A DNA stretch of 5,939 nt from Bacilli bacterium (GCA_028691905.1 JAQUYJ010000059.1:1-5939), one strand, 5' to 3'. Counted from the stretch's first letter, positions 1-5,583 are shown. A program made the numbers and translations. Notes: generated by a model not told the origin, from the letters alone.

Positions 1-737
1 AGTTCCGGATGGGTACTGGTTTTGTAATCGACCAGGGCCTGATAGATATCCTTATGAAAGGAAGCAAGAACAATGCGTTCAAAAGTGTGATAGGTACTGT
101 CTAATTGATCCATCAGAAAAATCACTTCTCTTAGCGCTTTTAATCCGACTTCTCCACCCTGTTTTATTTCCACATTGATTAAATTGTTCGGAAAGGCAAT
201 GATTAATTCTTCCAGTGTCGTGGCAAGAAAGACAGTGTCATGCCGTGGTAGAATTCCTGCTGGATAAACTACATCGAGCGGACTTACTTCTTCTCCTAAA
301 TAATTGTTATATTTAACCAGGTTGCCATCGGTTCGATATCCTTCCTCATTAACCGCATTTTGATAATTAAAGTCGACTTCATCAGCTATTAAATCACTGT
401 AATTCATCTCTTCTATTAAAGCATTTTGAAGCGTAGTTTTTCTATCCAGCATTATATCATGGGACAGAATGATTACGTTGTCTTTTGTTATACTGACATC
501 CGTTTCCAACATACAATTGGGATCAATGGAGTAGGCATGGTAAAAAGCTTCCAACGTATTATCTGGAAACTCCTTATTTCCTCCGCCGTGCGCAATTAAT
601 ATGGGCTTTTCATCATCCTGAATACGAAGGGGATTCACACCAGCGACACTTTGGGGACGTGGTAAAAATACAACGACAATCCAAAATAACAGGACAATGA
701 CTATTCCAAACCGTAAAATAATTTTAAATTTTTTCAT
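1..737 (-). CDS. Membrane-anchored glycerophosphodiester phosphodiesterase, C-terminus cut by window edge
   Basis: GDPD enzymes hydrolyse glycerophosphodiesters to glycerol-3-phosphate and an alcohol on a TIM barrel. About 245 N-terminal residues are visible and the frame runs open off the left edge. Residues 1-9 are basic and residues 10-26 form one hydrophobic segment, so this is probably a membrane anchor with the enzyme outside the cell. The barrel starts near residue 46 with IAHGGGNKEFPDNT (His50), then ETD (Glu78, Asp80), SHD (His93) and VEIK (Glu190, Lys192), which match the catalytic and metal-binding set of the family. Oddities: the usual HRG motif reads HGG, and residues 100-165, between the HD motif and the TLEEL helix, look longer than in compact GDPDs. 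The ATG at 737 is preferred over the in-frame ATG at 743 because AGAGG (748-744) is 6 nt from the former and abuts the latter. It follows the methyltransferase stop by 9 nt, so the two are probably coupled. Family is confident; substrate is unknown. Confidence 0.88.
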   Translation of the reverse strand, partial: MKKFKIILRFGIVIVLLFWIVVVFLPRPQSVAGVNPLRIQDDEKPILIAHGGGNKEFPDNTLEAFYHAYSIDPNCMLETDVSITKDNVIILSHDIMLDRKTTLQNALIEEMNYSDLIADEVDFNYQNAVNEEGYRTDGNLVKYNNYLGEEVSPLDVVYPAGILPRHDTVFLATTLEELIIAFPNNLINVEIKQGGEVGLKALREVIFLMDQLDSTYHTFERIVLASFHKDIYQALVDYKTSTHPE

Positions 738-743
738 TCTCAT

Positions 744-748
744 CCTCT
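744..748 (-). promoter_or_regulatory. Ribosome binding site of the GDPD gene
   Basis: AGAGG on the minus strand lies 6 nt before the ATG at 737 and overlaps the TAG stop (749-747) of the upstream methyltransferase. It decides between the two closely spaced in-frame ATGs (743 and 737) and implies translational coupling. Confidence 0.6.
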
Positions 749-1913
749 AGCAAATTTGAAGTATTGCAACTTTTAAATACAGGCTTTCTTCCAAAGCAAG
801 CAATGTCGCATGGTCTCTGGCCTGGGTTCTGAATTCCACTAATTTTACTTCCACTCCCGCTTCCAGAGCACTTTCCTTAATCATTTGCATAAAAAGCGGT
901 AAAGTCAAATGTTGGGAGCAACTGCAGGTAATCAAATAACCATTTTTATTCATGCATTTCATTGCTTGGATATTCAAGTCTTTGTAACCTCGATATCCTT
1001 CCTTTACTTTATCCTTACTTTTTATAAAGGCGGGAGGATCCAATATAATAACATCAAACATTTCTTTTTGTTTTCGATAGATCCGAAATTGTTCGAAAAC
1101 ATCACATGGAATTGCCTGAATATTTGAAAATCCATTCAATGCAGCATTTTTATTGACTGTTTCAATCGCCCGGATGCTGCTATCGAGGCTTATTACTTCT
1201 TTTGCCTGATATTTACTGGCACAAAGTGAAAAACCACCAATATTGGAAAAACAATCCAATACTTTTTTTCCTCTTACAAAATGACGTAGATGATCCCTGT
1301 TTTCTTTTTGATCGAGAAAATAACCGGTTTTTTGGCCTTCCTTGATATCTATGCAAATCTGCAGACCATTTTCCTGAATGATTATCTCGTCAGGCACTGC
1401 CCCATACAGGATGCCTTTTTGTTGAGCCAACCCTTCTTTTTCGCGAACGGGCACATCACTCCGCTCATAAATACCAAGTGGAGCAAATAATTCAATCAAA
1501 ATTTCGATAATCATTTGCTTTCGTACTTCCATCCCCAACGAAAGAAACTGGACGGATAAATAATCCTGATATTTATCGACAATTAAAGCGGGAAGAAAAT
1601 CGGACTCCCCAAAAACGACGCGATAAGCATCCTGATAACCCAGCTGTATTTTTCTTTCATTTGCCTGAATAATTCTATTTTTAAAAAAATCCCGGTCGAT
1701 TGGTGTTTCATCCCTTGTCAACAGACGAACGATTATTTTGGAAGCATGATTAATATAACCATATCCTATAAAGCGATGATCAAAGCTTTCCACACGGGCA
1801 ATACTGCCCTGTTCACCGTAACCGGAAATCTGATAGACTTCATTGGCATATACCCAGGGATGGCCTTCCAATAAACGTATTTCTTCTTTTTTCTTTAAGG
1901 TCAGTGTATACAT
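747..1913 (-). CDS. rlmI: RlmI/RlmK-type class I SAM-dependent 23S rRNA cytosine-C5 methyltransferase
   Basis: The 388-residue product has the layout of the RlmI (YccW) family, which methylates a cytosine of 23S rRNA using S-adenosylmethionine. An N-terminal PUA-type RNA-binding region covers about residues 1-75 (EGHPWVYANEV near the start). A middle domain ends in the signature QKTGYFLDQKENR (about 194-206). The Rossmann methyltransferase domain follows, with DCFSNIGGFS (220-229) as the SAM-binding loop, DPPAF (292-296), and CSCSQH (330-335), whose cysteines are the expected nucleophile region. Length and C-terminus look complete. The start is the ATG at 1913, with AGGAAGG (1928-1922) 8 nt upstream. 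A longer reading from a TTG at 1937 is rejected because that codon overlaps the -10 box. It is first in an operon with the GDPD gene. The family is clear; the exact target base is inferred from Escherichia coli RlmI and could differ. Confidence 0.88.
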   Translation of the reverse strand: MYTLTLKKKEEIRLLEGHPWVYANEVYQISGYGEQGSIARVESFDHRFIGYGYINHASKIIVRLLTRDETPIDRDFFKNRIIQANERKIQLGYQDAYRVVFGESDFLPALIVDKYQDYLSVQFLSLGMEVRKQMIIEILIELFAPLGIYERSDVPVREKEGLAQQKGILYGAVPDEIIIQENGLQICIDIKEGQKTGYFLDQKENRDHLRHFVRGKKVLDCFSNIGGFSLCASKYQAKEVISLDSSIRAIETVNKNAALNGFSNIQAIPCDVFEQFRIYRKQKEMFDVIILDPPAFIKSKDKVKEGYRGYKDLNIQAMKCMNKNGYLITCSCSQHLTLPLFMQMIKESALEAGVEVKLVEFRTQARDHATLLALEESLYLKVAILQIC

Positions 1914-1936
1914 TTTTCTTTCCTTCCTACTTGTCA

Positions 1937-1965
1937 ATTATAACATATTAGACTGAAAATATAAA
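1937..1965 (-). promoter_or_regulatory. Promoter of the methyltransferase-GDPD operon, extended -10
   Basis: On the minus strand TGTTATAAT (1945-1937) is a perfect extended -10. TTTATA (1965-1960), 17 nt upstream of the -10 hexamer, is a 4/6 match to TTGACA. Transcription would start near 1930, giving a leader of about 17 nt that just contains the SD of the ATG at 1913. Confidence 0.75.
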
Positions 1966-2005
1966 GAAAAACTCATAACTCAGATTCTGTTTTTTATGAA
2001 AACAA

Positions 2006-2023
2006 TTGCTGATTCATCAGCAA
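2006..2023. repeat. Perfect 7-bp inverted repeat with 4-nt loop, in the intergenic region
   Basis: TTGCTGA-TTCA-TCAGCAA is a perfect palindrome lying about 40 bp upstream of the methyltransferase -35 and about 20 bp downstream of the terminator of the Nudix-GNAT/OsmC operon. Read on the minus strand it is followed by TTGTTTTC, a weak T-tract, so it could be a backup terminator. It could also be an operator-like site for the methyltransferase promoter. The sequence alone does not separate these. Confidence 0.5.
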
Positions 2024-2045
2024 ACTGAATACCTTTATATGCTAT

Positions 2046-2076
2046 AAAAAAACAGCACTTGCAACAGTACTGTTTT
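2046..2076 (-). terminator. Rho-independent terminator of the Nudix-GNAT/OsmC operon
   Basis: On the minus strand ACAGTACT (2073-2066), loop GTTGCA and AGTGCTGT (2059-2052) form an 8-bp stem with one G-T wobble, extended by flanking A-T pairs. Seven T residues (2052-2046) follow immediately. The hairpin begins at the stop codon of the OsmC gene (2077-2075). Confidence 0.88.
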
Positions 2077-2461
2077 ATTCAAATTCAACAACCAAATCAA
2101 TGGCTGCAACTTTGCTTATTGTTGTATAGATGGAACAGTATTTTGCTCCGAGCTCTGCACTTTTAATAATCTGGACTTCATTGCTTGGGTTGGAAACTGT
2201 CAATACTACTTTTACATAATTTAAGGTAGCAGGAACCTCGTCTCTTTTTGTTCCAGTAATCGTAACCCTGCCATGATCAAAATGAAGTCTTTTCTTTTTT
2301 GCTATTTCTAAAAATGTCGCATAAAAGCAAGAACCAAGGGCACCATAGAGCAGATTATAGGGTTTTAAAGCAGTTTCGCTTATTTCTATTTCGCCGCCCG
2401 GTGCCTGTAACAGGCCATTAAAACCATCCGTCCAATCAATGACAATTTTTTCTGTTTCCAT
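2075..2461 (-). CDS. OsmC/Ohr-family peroxiredoxin-like protein (YhfA-like)
   Basis: The product is 128 residues, normal for a cytosolic OsmC-family protein; characterised members reduce organic hydroperoxides with a pair of cysteines. Both family cysteines are visible: Cys45 in LLYGALGSCFYATFLE, at the start of the central helix, and Cys109 in GAKYCSIYTTIS. The final strand VAAIDLVVEFE is also typical. The PYNLLYGALGSC context looks closer to the YhfA-like branch than to classical Ohr, so the substrate is uncertain. The start is the ATG at 2461, with GGAGAGG (2473-2467) 5 nt upstream. An in-frame ATG at 2503 would add 14 residues overlapping the upstream gene and has no SD. The gene begins one nt after the stop of the Nudix-GNAT gene and its SD lies in that gene's last codons, so translation is probably coupled. 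A terminator follows its stop. Confidence 0.87.
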   Translation of the reverse strand: METEKIVIDWTDGFNGLLQAPGGEIEISETALKPYNLLYGALGSCFYATFLEIAKKKRLHFDHGRVTITGTKRDEVPATLNYVKVVLTVSNPSNEVQIIKSAELGAKYCSIYTTISKVAAIDLVVEFE

Positions 2462-2462
2462 T

Positions 2463-3359
2463 TTATCCTCTCCATATATATCTTCGACAGGTTCGTGGCT
2501 CATCGAAGTTCATTATTTTTGTTTTACCATCCCAATCAAAACCGTTTTTCCTGTAGAAACGAATGCCATACTGATTGTTTTCCAAGGTCCACAATAAAAT
2601 ATTACGATAACCCTGAACCAATAAGCTGTTCTTTGCCTGCTCCATTAATCGTTTTCCATAACCTTTGCCCTGTTCTTCCCAGGCAAGATAAATCGCATAT
2701 ACTTCTCCATAATCGAACAGGTCTTCATCCCGACTGGGACCATATGATACAAAGCCAATTACTTTTCCATACTGCTCCAATAAATCCACCTGTTTCATTT
2801 TTGGAAACCTTTCAATAAATACTTCAACCTGTAAGCGGTCCAAATAGCTAGTTGGAACCAAATCTTTAAAAGAATGAATCCAACTTTCATAATGCATCCT
2901 TCCAAGTGCTTCAGCATCTTCTAGATTGGCCTGGCGAAGAATCAGGTTATTGTTTACCTCAAAAAAATTCATTGCTTTTCGCAATATTTCAACATCATTT
3001 TCAAAAGTTATTTTTTCATATGCTTCCAGCACAGTAAACCAGCCGATTGCTTCAATTTCTTCTTCCTGCTTACAGACTTGTTTGGAAATTGCCCGTCCCA
3101 AAAAATAAATGACATCTTTCAATTTATTCCTTGATATCGGATAGGTATTGACTTCACGGAAGCCTTCAATCAGTTGAATATCCATCCCCGATTCTTCTTT
3201 TACTTCCCGAACTGCAGTTTCTTCTTCTGACTCATTTTGTTCCATGTGCCCTTTCGGAAAAGACCAGTGCCGGCCATGTAACTGTTTGATCAGTAAAATC
3301 TTACATTCATCTTGATCATAGTGGTATACTACTGCTCCGCATGATTTTTCAAATTGCAT
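2463..3359 (-). CDS. Nudix hydrolase (Ap4A hydrolase-like) fused to a GNAT acetyltransferase
   Basis: One uninterrupted 298-residue frame encodes two enzymes. Residues 1-135 are a Nudix domain. The box runs from Gly37 to Met59 and fits GX5EX7REUXEEXGU at every fixed position, with Glu43 and REVKEESG at 51-58. The preceding HGRHWSFPKGHME resembles asymmetric diadenosine tetraphosphate hydrolases (NUDT2-like), so a dinucleoside polyphosphate or capped RNA substrate is plausible but unproved. Residues 138-298 are a GNAT domain: LRQANLEDAEALGRMH at its start, the acetyl-CoA loop QGKGYG (230-235) in motif A, and NNQYGIRFYRKNGF (261-274) in motif B. The acceptor is unknown. The ATG at 3359 has AGGGGG 5 nt upstream and its own promoter. 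It is the first gene of a two-gene operon with OsmC and is divergent from another GNAT gene. The fusion is not a frame artefact, since both domains share one frame without a stop. Confidence 0.88.
   Translation of the reverse strand: MQFEKSCGAVVYHYDQDECKILLIKQLHGRHWSFPKGHMEQNESEEETAVREVKEESGMDIQLIEGFREVNTYPISRNKLKDVIYFLGRAISKQVCKQEEEIEAIGWFTVLEAYEKITFENDVEILRKAMNFFEVNNNLILRQANLEDAEALGRMHYESWIHSFKDLVPTSYLDRLQVEVFIERFPKMKQVDLLEQYGKVIGFVSYGPSRDEDLFDYGEVYAIYLAWEEQGKGYGKRLMEQAKNSLLVQGYRNILLWTLENNQYGIRFYRKNGFDWDGKTKIMNFDEPRTCRRYIWRG
2467..2473 (-). promoter_or_regulatory. Ribosome binding site of the OsmC-family gene
   Basis: GGAGAGG on the minus strand lies 5 nt before the ATG at 2461, within the last sense codons of the Nudix-GNAT gene. 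It fixes the internal ATG, rather than the one at 2503, as the start. Confidence 0.75.
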
Positions 3360-3380
3360 ATTATCCCCCTATTTTTTTGT

Positions 3381-3410
3381 ATTATACCATTTTTTACCTA
3401 AAAAATCCAA
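3381..3410 (-). promoter_or_regulatory. Promoter of the Nudix-GNAT/OsmC operon, extended -10
   Basis: On the minus strand TGGTATAAT (3389-3381) is a perfect extended -10. TTGGAT (3410-3405), 18 nt upstream of the -10 hexamer, is a weak -35. The start of transcription would fall near 3374, leaving a leader of about 15 nt containing the SD AGGGGG. Confidence 0.75.
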
Positions 3411-3418
3411 CCTTTTTC

Positions 3419-3446
3419 TTGGAAAATCCTAAAAATTTGTTATAAT
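3419..3446 (+). promoter_or_regulatory. Promoter of the stand-alone GNAT gene, extended -10
   Basis: TGTTATAAT (3438-3446) is a perfect extended -10. TTGGAA (3419-3424), 16 nt upstream of the -10 hexamer, is a 4/6 match to TTGACA. The hexamer ends only 16 nt before the ATG at 3463, so transcription starting about 7 nt downstream would begin within or beside the SD and leave a leader of about 10 nt. Confidence 0.72.
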
Positions 3447-3462
3447 AGAGGAGGGTGAAAGA

Positions 3463-3918
3463 ATGATACGAAAAGGAACAATAGCTGATTGGCCAATTAT
3501 TACGGAGTATAATATAGCCATGGCCTGGGAAACTGAAAAAAAAGTACTAGACTGCAATACAGTCACCGAAGGGGTAAAAGCCATCCTCGCCGATTCTACA
3601 AAGGGATATTATTATGTCTACGAAGTGGACAGTCAAACTGTCGGTCAATTAATGGTTACCTACGAATGGAGTGACTGGCGAAATGGCTATTTCTGGTGGA
3701 TACAAAGCGTTTATGTTGCACCACAGCATCGTCACAAGGGTATTTATAAGCAATTATATCAAGAAGTCAGAGCCCAGGCAGCAAAGCAAAAAGATGTGTG
3801 TGGAATCCGATTATATGTGGAAAAACATAATATACGTGCTCAAAAGACCTACCAAAGTCTGGGTATGGAGGAAACAGATTACCTGGTTTATGAGGAGTTA
3901 TTTAAAATCCTTAACTGA
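3463..3918 (+). CDS. GNAT family N-acetyltransferase
   Basis: The 151-residue product is one GNAT domain, predicted to move an acetyl group from acetyl-CoA to an amine; the acceptor cannot be told from sequence. It opens with the usual IRKGTIADWPIITEYN. WWIQSVYVAPQHRHKG (78-93) is motif A strand 4 plus the start of the pyrophosphate-binding loop. The loop reads RHKGIY (90-95), with Tyr95 where the RxxGxG/A consensus has a small residue. RLYVEKHNIRAQKTYQSLGM (116-135) is motif B. Length is normal for a complete single-domain GNAT. The ATG at 3463 has a strong SD (AGGAGGGTGA, 3449-3458). It forms a monocistronic unit divergent from the Nudix-GNAT operon, and its TGA stop lies inside the stem of the shared convergent terminator. 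Confidence 0.88.
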   Translation: MIRKGTIADWPIITEYNIAMAWETEKKVLDCNTVTEGVKAILADSTKGYYYVYEVDSQTVGQLMVTYEWSDWRNGYFWWIQSVYVAPQHRHKGIYKQLYQEVRAQAAKQKDVCGIRLYVEKHNIRAQKTYQSLGMEETDYLVYEELFKILN

Positions 3919-3937
3919 GTTTATCAGTTAAGGATTT
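3905..3937. terminator. Bidirectional terminator shared by the convergent GNAT and dehydrogenase genes
   Basis: A perfect 14-bp stem (3905-3918 paired with 3924-3937) encloses the 5-nt loop GTTTA. The left arm contains the last codons and TGA stop of the plus-strand GNAT gene. The right arm ends inside the TAA stop (3938-3936) of the minus-strand dehydrogenase. Downstream on the plus strand is TTTATATTTTATT; downstream on the minus strand is a short TTTTAAAT tract. It can therefore act in both directions, probably better on the plus strand. Confidence 0.8.
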
Positions 3938-4859
3938 ATATTTTATTCTGTATTTTTTTGTGCTGATCAAAGAGCGCTAAATTCAGTTTTAGGAACGCAG
4001 CCAACCGTGACAGCATTTTCGTACTGTAGGCAGCATTGTGGGGGGTTATAAACACTTGTTCCATCGTCCAAAGGGGGCTGTTGACCGGGAGTGGTTCCGG
4101 TGAGGTTACATCGAGTGCTGCACCCCTTATCTGTTTTGTTTGCAGTGCCTGAATCAGGGCTTCCTGATTGACTATTTCACCCCGCCCAATATTGATGAAA
4201 AGGGCGTTTGTTTTCATCAAGGAAAATTCTTTTGTACCAAACAGTAATTTTGTTTCTTCATTTAGAGGAAGGGCAACAATAACGATGTCACTTTGCTTTA
4301 ATAACTGTTCCAAACCAGTTCTTCCAACATAAATTTGATCAAAAAACTCAGCATGAATCTCATTTTTTCGATACCCCAAAACAGATACTTCAAATGGACG
4401 AATCCGTTTTGCGATTTCAGTGGCAATCGAGCCTGCTCCTAAAATTCCAACTGTTGATTGATATATTTCTTCTTCTTTCTGTTCAGACTGCCACACCTGC
4501 TGTTTCATGTTCATGACATATTTACTGACCAGGCGATTGAGAACGAGAATTTTGGTTATTACATCTTCTGCTATGGTAATACTGTATACACCTTTCGCAT
4601 TGCTGACCAGGATATTTCGCTCGCGAAGATAATCCAAATCGACATTGTTATACCCTGCTGTCAGAAACTGAATCCATTTTAAGTTGGGATATTGTTCCAG
4701 TTGCTTTTTGGTGGCAATGGCAGGATAATCAATGATTATATCAGCCTGATAGCTGTCTTCTTTATCAGCGATGAATTCAAAGTGAGGAAAAGCATTCTGT
4801 AAAGCTGAAAAATGATTTTTACCGATTTTTTTAGGATCGACATATACTTTGTAATTCAT
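3936..4859 (-). CDS. D-isomer-specific 2-hydroxyacid dehydrogenase, NAD(P)-dependent
   Basis: The 307-residue product is a complete member of the D-2-hydroxyacid dehydrogenase family, which interconverts 2-keto acids and D-2-hydroxy acids. The N-terminal catalytic half holds FLTAGYNNVDLDYLRERNI (65-83). The cofactor domain begins with VGILGAGSIATEIA (137-150), a GxGxxA dinucleotide loop. The catalytic triad is present: Arg226 in NIGRGEIV, Glu255 in SPEP and His274 in TPHNAAYS. After the second cofactor strand the sequence reads LGYRKN, with Arg164-Lys165 where NAD-specific enzymes usually have an acidic residue, which suggests NADP(H). The substrate is not evident; glyoxylate/hydroxypyruvate or other keto-acid reductases are all possible. 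The ATG at 4859 follows the upstream stop by one nt, with AAGGA 10 nt upstream inside the preceding gene. It is second in the operon, and its stop touches the convergent terminator. Confidence 0.87.
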   Translation of the reverse strand: MNYKVYVDPKKIGKNHFSALQNAFPHFEFIADKEDSYQADIIIDYPAIATKKQLEQYPNLKWIQFLTAGYNNVDLDYLRERNILVSNAKGVYSITIAEDVITKILVLNRLVSKYVMNMKQQVWQSEQKEEEIYQSTVGILGAGSIATEIAKRIRPFEVSVLGYRKNEIHAEFFDQIYVGRTGLEQLLKQSDIVIVALPLNEETKLLFGTKEFSLMKTNALFINIGRGEIVNQEALIQALQTKQIRGAALDVTSPEPLPVNSPLWTMEQVFITPHNAAYSTKMLSRLAAFLKLNLALFDQHKKIQNKI

Positions 4860-4860
4860 C

Positions 4861-5568
4861 TCAGCAGCATCCTTCTGAGTCGCAGCAGTGACATCTGATT
4901 TTTATAAACTGATAATGGGGAGTAGGATACATTTTTATAATTCTTTTTTGAAGCAAACGGTTTACTTCATCAAGGATAACCTGATCGGAAATCCCCATAA
5001 GAAAGGGTAACTCTTCAATTGCTAATTTTTCATATTGATTGAAGAGCGTGAGCAGTTCCTGTTCGAGATGAACCGCTCCTACCCGAATGCTGGGCGGACA
5101 ATGTTTTTTAATTTCTGTAAACATATTTGTTTTGGTAAGGGTAATCGTCTGATCTTGATCCGTATTCAATTCAAATACAATTTGATTGGGATTATTTTGG
5201 ATATATTCACAGTCAATCTTTGCTTTTATTTCCTCCAGTTTTTCAAAAAACCGATTAATATCCACACCCCTCTCAACCAGAATATCTTCCAAATACGCTT
5301 TGGAAAGAGCTAATTCACCGATTGTTTGAAATTCAAGACGCAATAGTCGGATGATTTCCATTTGTTCATAGGAAAAGAAAAACTGTATTGCCTCAAATAG
5401 AGCAACCATTGCTTTCGTCTTTTCACAGGGCTGCTTTTTACCGATATAATATTGGTATTTTCCAACACCGACAAAACCCTGTAATTCCAAATATTTAATA
5501 ATTTTTTCATTTTGATAATTCCACGGATTGCTCATGTCAATCCACTCTGTAATTTGCTTTATTTTCAT
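4861..5568 (-). CDS. Protein of unknown function with Cys-rich C-terminal tail
   Basis: I do not recognise this 235-residue protein. It is soluble-looking, rich in Lys, Glu and Ile, with no signal peptide and no clear membrane segment. The N-terminal third (about 20-80) looks helical. Residues 105-155 mix a charged helix with strand-like stretches. Residues 165-222 (LEQELLTLFNQYEKLAIEEL, then GISDQVILDEVNRLLQKRII and a short strand) resemble a winged-helix fold in spacing, but this is only an impression. The last ten residues are CHCCDSEGCC: five of eight cysteines plus a His, a plausible metal- or redox-active tail. The ATG at 5568 has GGTGAT upstream in the position expected of the SD consensus, and a promoter 16 nt before it. 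An in-frame ATG at 5535 with a poorer SD is a less likely alternative. It is first in an operon with the dehydrogenase, so a redox or regulatory link is a guess. Confidence 0.8.
   Translation of the reverse strand: MKIKQITEWIDMSNPWNYQNEKIIKYLELQGFVGVGKYQYYIGKKQPCEKTKAMVALFEAIQFFFSYEQMEIIRLLRLEFQTIGELALSKAYLEDILVERGVDINRFFEKLEEIKAKIDCEYIQNNPNQIVFELNTDQDQTITLTKTNMFTEIKKHCPPSIRVGAVHLEQELLTLFNQYEKLAIEELPFLMGISDQVILDEVNRLLQKRIIKMYPTPHYQFIKIRCHCCDSEGCC
4870..4876 (-). promoter_or_regulatory. Ribosome binding site of the 2-hydroxyacid dehydrogenase gene
   Basis: AGAAGGA on the minus strand lies 10 nt before the ATG at 4859. It sits within the codons for Ser-Glu-Gly in the Cys-rich tail of the upstream protein, and the two genes are separated by one nt (TGA-G-ATG). 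Coupled translation is likely. Confidence 0.6.
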
Positions 5569-5583
5569 TTTATCACCGCTTTT

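Noticed and set aside
909..1490. Plus-strand open frames at 909-1127 and 1290-1490
   Set aside because: They lie entirely antisense to the well-supported methyltransferase gene, have no SD and show no family resemblance; they are shadows.
1914..1937. TTG at 1937 as start of the methyltransferase
   Set aside because: The TTG overlaps the -10 hexamer, so it would not be in the transcript, and the ATG at 1913 has a strong SD.
1981..1996. Possible plus-strand terminator CAGATTCTG followed by six T
   Set aside because: The stem is only 3 bp and no plus-strand gene lies upstream that would need a terminator.
2462..2503. ATG at 2503 as start of the OsmC-family gene
   Set aside because: It has no SD and overlaps the upstream gene; the ATG at 2461 has GGAGAGG at ideal spacing and gives the normal family length.
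2495..3108. Plus-strand open frames at 2495-2818 and 2926-3108
   Set aside because: Antisense to the Nudix-GNAT gene, whose motifs are intact across this stretch.
3671..3931. Second plus-strand frame overlapping the GNAT gene
   Set aside because: It is a shifted reading of the same DNA, while the main frame carries all GNAT motifs and a strong SD.
4458..5313. Plus-strand open frames at 4458-4682 and 5035-5313
   Set aside because: Antisense to the dehydrogenase and to the Cys-tail gene, without start signals or recognisable domains.
5310..5510. 66-residue minus-strand frame inside the Cys-tail gene
   Set aside because: A shifted frame within a gene that has a promoter, SD and coupled downstream neighbour; no SD of its own.
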